Shown here one piece after another: positions 49,549 to 59,000 of a stretch of 64,000 bases of DNA. A program made the translations under genes and the position numbers. How positions within the stretch are numbered: the first letter of the stretch is position 1; each line of letters starts with the position of its first letter. The DNA is taken from positions 1-64,000 of the forward strand of contig NZ_QRQC01000017.1 of the NCBI RefSeq assembly GCF_003475325.1, in the 5' to 3' direction. The stretch comes from Collinsella sp. AF33-16 (GTDB lineage: Bacteria > Actinomycetota > Coriobacteriia > Coriobacteriales > Coriobacteriaceae). The notes below the pieces were generated by a model. That model was not told the DNA's origin. It saw only the letters and a list, made by a program, of their open reading frames with translations, and ran no database searches.

Positions 49549-50760
49549 TTAAAGAGAGAATAGGCGTGCGGTGACCGTCTCTGGTATACCCTGGCTGTTG
49601 CGCACCGTGGCGTACGTAAGGAATGAGTCCGATTTTCCCGCCGTAGCTGGATAATCGCCATACTCCAGGGCTCGGTCGGGCGACAGAAGCGAGCCGTAGG
49701 TCTTAGCCGAAGTGTCAATCAAAAAATGCGACGCCTGGACTTTAACCAGGTATTTATTTTTCCTTCCCGCAACGCACGCGAGCGGCTCACGCGAAAGGAA
49801 GAGGTATGGACCGCCCTCGTTACCGATATAGGTGCCCATATTGCCCAGGCTACCCACACCGTTATACGTCGCCTCAATGGAGAACACGAAGGTGTCGCCC
49901 ATATACACGGCCTCGAAAGGCGAAACCGACGAAGGAAGCACCAGCTGAGCTCGCTTCGTATTGTTGCCGTCAGTCAGGTCGATCGCCGTCATACCGTAAT
50001 AGACGCCCTCATCATTGTGCACGCGGGGCGAGATGGTCAGGATGCCGTCGCTCACACGCGGGGCGGATGCGAAGCGGCCCGTCGACTTCCAAATAGTCTC
50101 AGGCTTGGACTCGCTGGGCGACTGACGGTAGCAGTACGAATCGTTACTCGTCTTGCTGCCGCCGGACGAGGGCATCTTATACCAGATGACCGACGACCCA
50201 TACGCTGTGAAGAGCGGCGGATCGTAATTTTCGCCACCGCGATCGAGCTCGACAGCGTTGCCGGTAAGGGAGGAGCCTGCAAGGTTTTGCGCATAGAGTT
50301 TCCAAGACGCATTGGCAAAGTTCATCTCGACCCACGCGAACACGCCATCACCCGCGCGAACGTCGTAAAACGCATAACCGGTTCCCTCAACGGGATCCTC
50401 GATAAGTGTGGTAAGCGAGCCATCGCCCAGGTTGAGCACACCAAGCGTATTGGCATGCAGGGCAGAAGCAGGCGCCATCATCGCCGCGGCGTAATCGCCG
50501 TCGCAGTAGTACAGCAGCGTACCCAGAGGCAGCGTCCACGACGCCGCCGGCTCAAGATCGATGTCGACTGCCTCGTACTCATCCGTAATCGAGATGATTT
50601 TGGAATCGTCCTTGATAACCTGCGGCTCGCCGGCGGCATCATCGCTGGTGCCCGTTTTTTTCGAGCATCCGGCAAGCACTGTGGCAGCGCCCGCGGCAGC
50701 CCCTCCGAGCACAAAGCCGCGGCGCGATATTCCGTTCTTGACGTGGTCGGCGATACCCAT
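49549..50760 (-). CDS. TAT-exported lipoprotein, possibly beta-propeller
   Basis: 403 residues. Signal with SRRGFVLGGAAAGAATVLAGC (about residues 12-32), a twin-arginine lipobox. The mature part is rich in short aromatic/Gly/Asp strands (repeated GxxVIWYK-like and DGDYAAA-like units), suggesting a propeller fold, but no family is recognised. Its start overlaps the stop of the TSCPD gene (TAATG), so the pair is co-translated. Confidence 0.75.
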   Translation of the reverse strand: MGIADHVKNGISRRGFVLGGAAAGAATVLAGCSKKTGTSDDAAGEPQVIKDDSKIISITDEYEAVDIDLEPAASWTLPLGTLLYYCDGDYAAAMMAPASALHANTLGVLNLGDGSLTTLIEDPVEGTGYAFYDVRAGDGVFAWVEMNFANASWKLYAQNLAGSSLTGNAVELDRGGENYDPPLFTAYGSSVIWYKMPSSGGSKTSNDSYCYRQSPSESKPETIWKSTGRFASAPRVSDGILTISPRVHNDEGVYYGMTAIDLTDGNNTKRAQLVLPSSVSPFEAVYMGDTFVFSIEATYNGVGSLGNMGTYIGNEGGPYLFLSREPLACVAGRKNKYLVKVQASHFLIDTSAKTYGSLLSPDRALEYGDYPATAGKSDSFLTYATVRNSQGIPETVTARLFSL

Positions 50761-51023
50761 TAGGCGATCTCGGCGCGAGCGGCCTCGATAGCGCGTGTAA
50801 GCTGGTCGGCGCAGGAGGTCTTTTTCATACCGCAGGTATTACCAGCGAGAACCTCGATTACACGATCGGCAGGAGCACCCTCGACCAGCTTAGAGATAGC
50901 CTTGAGATTGCCGTCACAACCGCCGGTAAACTCAACGCCCAGCACCTTGCTGCCATCGTCAGAGAGATTGAGGTGAATATTGCGAGAGCATACACCCTGC
51001 GGCTTGTAGTCAAAACTAATCAT
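50760..51023 (-). CDS. TSCPD-domain protein (TIGR03905-like)
   Basis: 87 residues. Small domain with conserved cysteines, also found at the C-terminus of some class II ribonucleotide reductases. Motifs: GVCSRNIHL, FTGGCDGNLKAISKLVEG, and NTCGMKKTSCADQL. Function of stand-alone copies is unknown. The start has GAGGGGAT shortly upstream. Co-translated with the lipoprotein gene. Confidence 0.85.
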   Translation of the reverse strand: MISFDYKPQGVCSRNIHLNLSDDGSKVLGVEFTGGCDGNLKAISKLVEGAPADRVIEVLAGNTCGMKKTSCADQLTRAIEAARAEIA

Positions 51024-51136
51024 TGAGATCCCCTCTCAGAAAGAAATTTCAGACGTCTATTATCCCCGCCTGGGCCGACTTATTATCGCAAGCACCGATT
51101 CAACATCCTACGATGCATGGACTCGCGGGGGCAAGA

Positions 51137-52936
51137 TTAGCAGTCCGCACCCTGTGCGTGGACCGTGCGCTTCTCCCGATACATATTGTGGTCGGCGACA
51201 CGATATACATCGGCCAGCGTATTTCCAGCCGTCTCGACGGTCGCCACGCCAATCGATGCGCTGACCGTCAGGACCTCATCGCTTACCGCGGCAAGACCGA
51301 GACGAAGATCCTGTTCCAGCCCGAGCGCAGACTCGTTGTCAGTATGGGGGCAAACCAGCAAAAACTCGTCGCCGCCAAGGCGCATCGGCAGATAATCCGC
51401 ACCAGCCACCCGCCGCAGCACGGACGCCGTCCGTCGCAGCAGTTCATCCCCCATCTCGTGACCATAGATGTCGTTGGTCCGCTTGAGATAATTGCAGTCC
51501 AACATAATCACGCTCACGGGCAAGTCCTCGTTTACCAGGCTATCTCCGCGCGATTCAAGATAGTTGCGGTTGCGAAGCCCCGTCAGTTTGTCTTGATATG
51601 ACAGCTCCTCGGCATGCTTGACCATCGATATGTTGTGCGTCGCCACGACGACCGACTCCAGCCGGCCTTGCTCATCGCGATGCTGGGGGACAACCTGTAG
51701 CGAGTACCAAGCGCCTCGACAATCTCGCACCTCGGCAGCCAAGTACGGTACGCCCTCCATACGTTCACGAAGCGAACTTATATCTACGAGTCCCACAACC
51801 GCTTCGCGGCTTTCGGGGCTCACGATATCCCGGCAGACCGTGTCCATAAAGTCATATGCCTCGCTGTGCTCGGCAAATATTTTCGCTATCGCCGGCGACA
51901 TATTGATCCCCTCGATCTCGAGGGTGTCGAGATGCAAAAGGAAGGTCGAATCGTAGATGGCGCTTATGGCATTGATAATGCCGAGCTGTTTATCCTTTTC
52001 GACCAAATTGCGGTGGTCAACGATATTTCGAGCCAACAGCACCACGACCCAAAACGCAAGACACACCAAGACGCCGACGGCGACAAATGAAATCCTGTCA
52101 GACATGACCTCAGATTTGGGATATAGCGCAAACAGGCGGTAGTCCTTATATGCCGCACGCACGGCATACCATTCGTCTCCTCGATATTCGATGCGCGTCA
52201 GGCCGTCGTCTTTCCACTCAACTCCTACGCTGGTGAGGAGTCGGGCGAGCGACACGTCAGCATCGGCACTGTTGGATGAGACAATCTCCGCATCCTCCAT
52301 AACAAGCACCGTGGGACCCTGGTGGAAGGTACTGTTCGAAAGCACGTCGGCTATGGCATATGAATAGTCGTCCGCCGTATCGGAAACAAGTGAGCGGTAT
52401 GCCAGGGCAACGCCGTCGCCATACGGAACAGCACAGACGGCAAAAACGACACCACGGCGCTCATCGACAGTTGAGTAGGTCACTTTGGAACCTTGATACA
52501 TCGATGCGACCGGCGAACAGGCCAACTCATCTCGCCACAACATGAGCGGATCGCGACCATCGATGTCGTAGTGGGCAGCCATATGGCCATCGGAGTCCAT
52601 GACCATCAGCCCCGAAAGGTTCTCGGCATGGACAAATTGCTCGATAAGATCGTCGTTAACCTCAACGCGATCAGAGGACAGGAACGTCACAAACGATTCG
52701 ACCGCGGCGAGCAAATCGTGCGTCGCCTCGGTTTTTCTCCCCTGTTCGTAGCGGTCATATTTTTCGCAAGCGTTCTCCAAAAACACCATGGTTTCTTGGC
52801 CAAACCCAAGCGTTTTTTCGAGGCAGCGATGGGTTCCAACCGTATACAACAGGCCTAACAAGACGGCGCTGACAATAACGCTGGCAGCTATGACGTTCAG
52901 AGTCTTTCGACTCAAGCGGTGCTCATCAGTTGTCAT
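51137..52936 (-). CDS. Membrane diguanylate cyclase with extracellular sensor and PAS-like domain
   Basis: 599 residues. Membrane segment ~13-35, extracellular Cache-like sensor ~40-280, second segment ~283-305, a PAS-like domain ~320-440 (LEIEGINMSPAIAKIF ... YSLQVVPQHRDEQGRLE), then a GGDEF domain with an intact RLGGDEFLLV (521-525). Makes cyclic di-GMP. No RxxD inhibitory site is seen five residues before GGDEF. Its start overlaps the stop of the solute-binding-protein gene by four bases (ATGA), so the two likely form a sensing pair. Confidence 0.93.
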   Translation of the reverse strand: MTTDEHRLSRKTLNVIAASVIVSAVLLGLLYTVGTHRCLEKTLGFGQETMVFLENACEKYDRYEQGRKTEATHDLLAAVESFVTFLSSDRVEVNDDLIEQFVHAENLSGLMVMDSDGHMAAHYDIDGRDPLMLWRDELACSPVASMYQGSKVTYSTVDERRGVVFAVCAVPYGDGVALAYRSLVSDTADDYSYAIADVLSNSTFHQGPTVLVMEDAEIVSSNSADADVSLARLLTSVGVEWKDDGLTRIEYRGDEWYAVRAAYKDYRLFALYPKSEVMSDRISFVAVGVLVCLAFWVVVLLARNIVDHRNLVEKDKQLGIINAISAIYDSTFLLHLDTLEIEGINMSPAIAKIFAEHSEAYDFMDTVCRDIVSPESREAVVGLVDISSLRERMEGVPYLAAEVRDCRGAWYSLQVVPQHRDEQGRLESVVVATHNISMVKHAEELSYQDKLTGLRNRNYLESRGDSLVNEDLPVSVIMLDCNYLKRTNDIYGHEMGDELLRRTASVLRRVAGADYLPMRLGGDEFLLVCPHTDNESALGLEQDLRLGLAAVSDEVLTVSASIGVATVETAGNTLADVYRVADHNMYREKRTVHAQGADC

Positions 52937-53805
52937 GAATTTCCTCCTTGCCCGCCCGTCGTCGCTCCTGTCTTGTAATTGCCCACAATACGGTCAATCG
53001 TGCCATCTCGATCCATGTCGAACAGCGCGGTATTGAGATCCTTTACGACCGATCCTTCATAGCTGTCATCAAACGCGACGCCCAGGTCAACCGTCATAAC
53101 ATTGTCGGCAAACACACGGTAAACGCCGGGATACTGAGCAACGAGTCGGTCAAGCGACTGGACATCCGCCATCCAGCAGTCAACGTACCCTTTGACTAGA
53201 GCGGCTTTGCAGAGTTCGGCAGAGCCATATGATTTGATTTGAACGTCCGACGAGACCCCCAGATCCCCCGCAAGCAATCGGCGTTCACTCACCGAACCCG
53301 CAATCACCGCAATGGTCTTACTTCCATCGAGATGTGCCAAGGACTTGATGCCACTCGTTTTCTTGGCGGCAACCGAGACCGTCACGGTTAGATACGGCTC
53401 GGTCCAGTAATACTTATCCTCGCGATAACAGGGAGAATAGTCACACCACAGGCAATCGATATCACCGTTTTTGAGCAGCCGGTCGCGATCGTTCCAGTCA
53501 ATATCGACAAACTGTGGCTTGAGCCCCGCACGCTTGCAGGCCTCGCGGGCGATGTCGATATCGATACCGGCGTAATCGCCCGTGGTATCGACATACACAT
53601 AGGGGTCGTTATCCGTAACGCCGATTTTGAGCACCGGGAGATCTCTATCGGCTTCATTCGAGGAGGAAGAACTGCTTCGAACGGTATACGTCAGGGCGCC
53701 CGCACAGACGGCAACAAGGAGTATGAGCGTAAACGAGACGATGGTGGCCCGCTTGATGCGTCTGGGCACGTGCCCCCTTTCATCGAAACAGCAGTCGGAG
53801 TTCAT
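52933..53805 (-). CDS. Membrane-anchored family-3 solute-binding protein
   Basis: 290 residues. A single hydrophobic anchor (~21-42, ATIVSFTLILLVAVCAGALT) without a lipobox, then a SBP_bac_3 fold: LPVLKIGVTDNDPYVYVD, GDYAGIDIDIAREACKRAG and DIDWNDRDRLLKNGDIDCLW. Such domains bind amino acids or related small molecules. No ABC permease or ATPase is nearby; it is coupled instead to a diguanylate cyclase. Start at 53805 is chosen from family layout; the ribosome binding site is weak. Confidence 0.85.
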   Translation of the reverse strand: MNSDCCFDERGHVPRRIKRATIVSFTLILLVAVCAGALTYTVRSSSSSSNEADRDLPVLKIGVTDNDPYVYVDTTGDYAGIDIDIAREACKRAGLKPQFVDIDWNDRDRLLKNGDIDCLWCDYSPCYREDKYYWTEPYLTVTVSVAAKKTSGIKSLAHLDGSKTIAVIAGSVSERRLLAGDLGVSSDVQIKSYGSAELCKAALVKGYVDCWMADVQSLDRLVAQYPGVYRVFADNVMTVDLGVAFDDSYEGSVVKDLNTALFDMDRDGTIDRIVGNYKTGATTGGQGGNS

Positions 53806-53832
53806 TTTATTACCCGGGCGCATATGCGACAG

Positions 53833-53868
53833 TAAAAAAAGCGCCTCGCCCAAGACGGGCAAGGCGCC
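53833..53868 (-). terminator. purB: Intrinsic terminator of purB
   Basis: GCGCCTCGCCC / GGGCAAGGCGC stem (11 bp, one mismatch), followed on the minus strand by TTTTTTT. It lies 42 bases after the purB stop codon and 28 bases before the next gene. Confidence 0.85.
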
Positions 53869-53910
53869 AAAGGTTGAAATGCATCCGCAAGCGGTCGAAT
53901 TAGGTTAACC

Positions 53911-55257
53911 CTACTCGAAGCTCAGCTGCTCCAGGCGATCGAAGACCGTATCGATGCGGGTGAGGAAGTCCCACGGATCAAAAATCTCGTCGAGCTTCTC
54001 CTGGCTGACGGTGCAGCGCGGATCGGCCTCGAGACGCTCCTTAAAGGTGGGGCCAGAGACACAATCCTGCACCTCGTGCCAGGTGGCCATGGCGTTCTCC
54101 TGCACAATGGAGTACGCATCCTCGCGGGTGATACCCGTATCGACGAGGGCAAGCAGGACCTTGGAGGAGAAGATGAGGCCGCGGGTCTTGTTGAGATTGG
54201 CCATCATGCGGGCCGGATACAGCTGCAGGCCGTCGATAACGCGAATGAGGCACTGGAACATATGGTCAAGCGCGATGAAGCTATCGGCCTGGGCGACACG
54301 CTCGGCGGAAGAGTGCGAAATGTCGCGCTCGTGCCACAGGGCGACGTTGTCGAAGGCGACCTGGGCGTTGGACTTCACGACGCGCGACAGACCGCAGACC
54401 TTCTCCATGGTGATGGGGTTGCGCTTGTGTGGCATGGCGGAGCTGCCCTTTTGGCCCTTGCGGAAGGGCTCCTCGGCCTCGAGTGTATCGGTCTTCTGCA
54501 GGTTGCGGACCTCGGTCGCGATGCGCTCGCAGGTGGCCGCTGTAGTGGCAAGCACGCCGGCAAGATAGGCGTGGTGATCGCGGCTGATGACCTGCGTGGA
54601 CAGCGGGTCGTGAACCAGACCCAGGTGCTCACAGACGTACTCCTCGACGAACGGCTCGATGGAGCTGTAGGTGCCGACGGCACCGGAGATGGCACCGAAG
54701 GCAACGTTCTTGCGAGCATCCTCAAGACGATCAAGGTCGCGCTTGAGTTCCCATGCCCAAGAGCCAAACTTCATGCCGAAGGTCATCGGCTCAGCATGGA
54801 TGCCATGGGTGCGGCCAGCGCAAAGCGTATTGCGCTCCTCGAAGGCGCGGCGCTTGCAGATCACGCCGAGCTTCTTGACGTCCTCGATAATCAGGTCACA
54901 CGCCTGAGTAAGCTGATAGCACAGAGCAGTATCACCCAGGTCGGAGCTGGTCATACCGTAGTGAACCCAGCGGCTGGGCTTGGGGTCGCCCTCGGGAACA
55001 TCGGCGTCGATGTACTCCTTCATGTTGGTCAGGAAGGCGATGACATCGTGGCGCGTGACCTCCTCGATCTCATCGACCTTTGCCTTCTCAAAGTTGGCAT
55101 GATCGCGGATCCACTGGGCCTCGTCTTTGGAAATACCGATCTTACCGAGCTCCGCCTGGGCCTCGCAGGCCAGAACCTCGATCTCCTGCCAAATGGCGTA
55201 CTTGTTCTCGAGGGAGAAGATGTGTCCCATCTCCGGGCGGGTATAGCGATCGATCAT
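53911..55257 (-). CDS. purB: Adenylosuccinate lyase
   Basis: 448 residues. Cleaves SAICAR and adenylosuccinate in purine synthesis. Family signature SSAMPHKRNPI, plus TRHDVIAFL, WVHYGMTSSDLGDTA and AGRTHGIHAEPMTFG. Start at 55257 has AAAAAGGAG six bases upstream; the in-frame start at 55323 lacks one. Stands alone with its own terminator. Confidence 0.96.
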   Translation of the reverse strand: MIDRYTRPEMGHIFSLENKYAIWQEIEVLACEAQAELGKIGISKDEAQWIRDHANFEKAKVDEIEEVTRHDVIAFLTNMKEYIDADVPEGDPKPSRWVHYGMTSSDLGDTALCYQLTQACDLIIEDVKKLGVICKRRAFEERNTLCAGRTHGIHAEPMTFGMKFGSWAWELKRDLDRLEDARKNVAFGAISGAVGTYSSIEPFVEEYVCEHLGLVHDPLSTQVISRDHHAYLAGVLATTAATCERIATEVRNLQKTDTLEAEEPFRKGQKGSSAMPHKRNPITMEKVCGLSRVVKSNAQVAFDNVALWHERDISHSSAERVAQADSFIALDHMFQCLIRVIDGLQLYPARMMANLNKTRGLIFSSKVLLALVDTGITREDAYSIVQENAMATWHEVQDCVSGPTFKERLEADPRCTVSQEKLDEIFDPWDFLTRIDTVFDRLEQLSFE

Positions 55258-55360
55258 AGCGGCTCCTTTTTGGTTATTGGCACGTTGGTCGTAACCCAAC
55301 CATTGTACCGTGCGCAGGTGCAAGTATGGGCAGCAGGCATGAACCTAACATTTTGGAATT

Positions 55361-55640
55361 GGAGCGGGCATGGGGACATCCGCGTATTTGCTTCGCAAAT
55401 CCGCACCGGCTGCGGTCGATCTCCTCGGATTCACGGAGACGATGGGGAAGACTTTGTTGAATTGGCCGTCCCAAGGTCTCCCGCGCTCGATGGAGCGGGC
55501 AACGGGACGTCCGCGTATTTGCTTCGCAAATCCGCACCGGCTTCAGGCGCCTGCCGGCGCCTTCGCCTGCTCGCTACAAACGCTTCGCGTTTGTTTTACG
55601 CTCGCACCCTGGCGGGTTCGAGTCCCGGCGCTTTATTGAA
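55361..55640. repeat. tRNA-Gly-associated repeats with two copies of the tRNA 3' end
   Basis: TGGAGCGGGCAACGGGAC, the tRNA-Gly 3' end (native 55683-55700), recurs at 55492-55509 and with two changes at 55361-55378. Each copy is followed by TCCGCGTATTTGCTTCGC and AAATCCGCACCGGCT, so a ~130-bp unit is tandemly repeated. The unit nearest the tRNA ends in a GC-rich part with CAAACGCTTCGCGTTTG and a T-arm-like GGGTTCGAGTCCCGG (about 55614-55628). No gene in 55258-55640. Confidence 0.75.
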
Positions 55641-55680
55641 AAAAGCACGGCACCGTGATGGTGCCGTGCTTGTGCTCTTA
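55636..55680 (-). terminator. Terminator of tRNA-Gly
   Basis: AAGCACGGCACC / GGTGCCGTGCTT stem with a short loop; on the minus strand TTTTTTCAAT follows. Confidence 0.85.
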
Positions 55681-55682
55681 AC

Positions 55683-55757
55683 TGGAGCGGGCAACGGGAC
55701 TCGAACCCGCGAGTGTCAGCTTGGGAAGCTGATGCCTTACCACTTGGCGATGCCCGC
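55683..55757 (-). tRNA. tRNA-Gly (anticodon CCC)
   Basis: Acceptor GCGGGCA (from 55757) with TGCCCGC (55687-55693), anticodon loop TTCCCAA giving CCC, T-arm GGGTTCGAGTCCC, discriminator T, encoded CCA at 55683-55685. Confidence 0.96.
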
Positions 55758-56054
55758 TTGTGTGTTGGCTAGTATAACGCGGTTGTCTTGTTCGATACAA
55801 GGGTGGTAATGCTTGTTTTAACTGTGGAGATTCGTTTGAAAATCGCGTCAATTGTGGAGATGAGGACCTTTGACCTCCTGTTCTCCCTATCTTCTACCTG
55901 CGCTTTTGCTTGATTGTTGTATTTGAGCTCAATTTGTCAGGAATTGGGCAAGCTTTTGGTCAGGCTCCGGTACTTACCCGCATGAACCTCGGGGGTAGCC
56001 TCATCCTACGCGTCGCAGCCTCCCCGTGCGGCGCACGAGGGATAAGGAGCAGCC

Positions 56055-59000
56055 ATGTCCAACGCACCCACGCACTCTGTCCACAGCGCAATCACAACAG
56101 GTCCGCTGCTCCTGCTCCTCTTCCTGCTTTTCGGCTGCCTGGCACCGGGAGCCGCATTTGCCGTCGATGGCTACGACCAGCTCGGCTTCCGCACTATTAG
56201 CGATGATTGTGGGCCCTTCTTCATCGGCAAGTATGAAGCTCAAGACGCCTCGATTGCCTACTGCATGAACCAGGAGCGCCCCGGCCCCACCAAGCCGGGC
56301 GGCCCATGGCTCAACTTTGATCAAGGCTGGGTGTGGCTCGACGACGAGTTCGCGGCAATCGTTTGTCACGGATATCCTACCGCCACGTCGTTTGGCGGTT
56401 ACCATCTTTCACCAGATCGCGCCCGCGCCGCCACCCAGCTTGCCGTATGGATGCTCAACGGCACTACCCATGTCGACGGCACCTACTCCTACACGACCGC
56501 TCAGGGCAAAACCAAGAGTGGACACTTTACCGCCGACAATGAAGTCTTGGCGGCTGCGCGATGGCTCCACGACAGCGCAAAATCAGGAAGCATCAAAGCC
56601 GCTCCGCACCGCGCGCGGCGCTATCTAGGAGCCGTATCGGGCGGCAGCAAACGTCAAGACATGCTCTATGTGCTGCCGGCGGTCTCTGTTTCCTTCCAAA
56701 AGCAGTCTGCAAACGCTGCCATTACCAGCGGAAACAATACTTATCAGTTTGACGGGGCAACATTCGATGTTTTTGAGAGCGCCAGCGGCGCGCGTGTCGG
56801 CACCATCCAGATGGACAGCAACGGTCGAGCGCAGGCAGCACTTCTGCCCAATACGGCATACTACCTAGTTGAAACGAAGGCGCCGGCCGGCTATGTCCCC
56901 CGTCGTGATCGCATCGCCTTTACCACGGGGAATGACGGTGGACAGGTCGCCATTGAAGAACAGCCCGGCACCATCAACCTGTGTATCGTAAAACTCGATG
57001 CCGCGACGAATGCCGGACCCCAGGCTGGAGCTTCACTTGCGGGAGCAGAGTTCACGTGCGTGTCGCAATCCACCCCCGGATGGGCGCAAACCCTCACAAC
57101 CGATGAAAGCGGTCGAGCTACCCTCACCGATGTCCCCCTAGGAACCTTTACCATCTATGAGTCAAAAGCCCCCGAGGGCTACCTGCCAGCCAACGACAGC
57201 TGGTCCTATACCGTTGGAGCCGACCAGCTCGGTGATTCAGGCGTGGTCGAGATCGAATCGCGCGTTTCCGATATCCCCATTGCGTTTGACCTTGAGATTT
57301 CCAAATTCAAGGACTACGGCAATAGCGATCAATCCGGCCTGGAGCAGCCGGCAGGAGGTGTTGTCTTTGAGGTTGTCAGCAACAGCTCTCAGCAGGTTGT
57401 TGGCACACTGGCCACAAACATCTATGGCTTTGCCTCCACCAAAGATCAGTCAGAAGCATGGTTCGGCGCAGGCAAGCGACCCGCCGGTGTCCACGGAGCC
57501 ATCCCATGCGACCGCGCCGGCTACACCGTTCGCGAGGTTCCGGAAACCGCCCCCGAGGGTTTTAAACGTGCAGGGGAATGGACCGTCGGGGCCAATCAGA
57601 TTTCCGACGGCGCCGAGCTTCAATATATCGTGGACAACCACGCTCTGTCGACGCATCTCCAGATTGTAAAACGCGATGCCCAAACAGGCGCTTCTGTTCC
57701 GCTAGCCGGATTCACCTTCCAACTCCTCGACAGCAATCACAAACCTGTCTCACAAACATGCTGGTATCCAGCACATAATGTAATGGACACCTTTACGACT
57801 GACGCGACCGGCACCGTCACACTGCCCGAATCGCTCGTGCCGGGCACCTATTATGTACGCGAAACCTCGGCCAAAGAGCCCTATCTTGTCGGTGAAGAGA
57901 TCGAGGTAAACATACCCGCCGACATGAACCTAACGCCCATTGCAATCGCCTCGTATTATGACCACGCCGCGACCGGAAACATCAGGATCGTTAAAACCGA
58001 TGCCGTAGACGGCAGCAGCCTCGCGGGCGCCATCTTTGAGATCCGTGCCTCGGGTGATATCGTGCGCCCCGATGGTAGCATTGCCGCGCTCGACGGTGAG
58101 ACCGTCGCGACGGATGAAACTGGAGAGGCACGCGCGGACGACCTCCCGCTGGGATCTGGCACCGCACGCTACGAGGTTGTCGAGACTCAAGCGCCGGCAG
58201 GCTTCTTACTCGACCGGACGCCCCATATCGTAAACCTCGCTTATGCCGACCAAAAAACGCCCGTTGTAGAAGCACGGCTTAACGTATCCAACGATTACAC
58301 CAAGGTTGATATCTCCAAGGTCGATGCAAGCGGAAAGCAGGAAGTGAAAGGTGCACAGCTCACCTTATATGGTCCCGATAAAACCGAAATAGACTCCTGG
58401 ACCTCATCCGACAAGCCACACCGCGTCGAACATCTTGCACCCGGCACCTACTCGTTGCGCGAAACGATGTCTCCGCGGACCTATGACCTTGCCGAGGAGA
58501 TAACGTTTGAAATAAAGGATACGGGAGAAGTCCAATCCGTCGCGATGAAGGATGCGCCCATCGAGATCAAAGGACAGGTCGACAAGCGCCAGGAACTTGT
58601 CCAACCTATCGGGAAGGGTCTGCTGGCCAACGGCGATGGTAAAAATCGCGCCGCGACGCAAACCAATACGGACGGACTTTTCTCCTATACCATCGACGCT
58701 CGAAACGATTCAGCTACCTGGGTTGATGAGTTTACGATTACCGATGATCTTGAGTGTGCCAAAGACGGCACGGCGAGATTCGTCTCAATCGAAACCCCCG
58801 TCGCCATCGGCGACCTCAACGGTCTGTGCAACGTGTGGTATCGCACGACGCCGTTGGACTCGACAGACGTCGATGGGCCGGCAAACGCGACGCTTGACGA
58901 TGGGCACGAAAATCCTTGGCTTGAGTCCGACGAAGTAAAAGAGAGTCTGGGTGAGGATTGCCGCCTCGTCGATTACGACGGCTGGCACCTCTGGAAGGCG

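Noticed and set aside
54076..55809. 577-codon plus-strand open frame
   Set aside because: Antisense to purB and continues through the tRNA-Gly repeats and tRNA itself.
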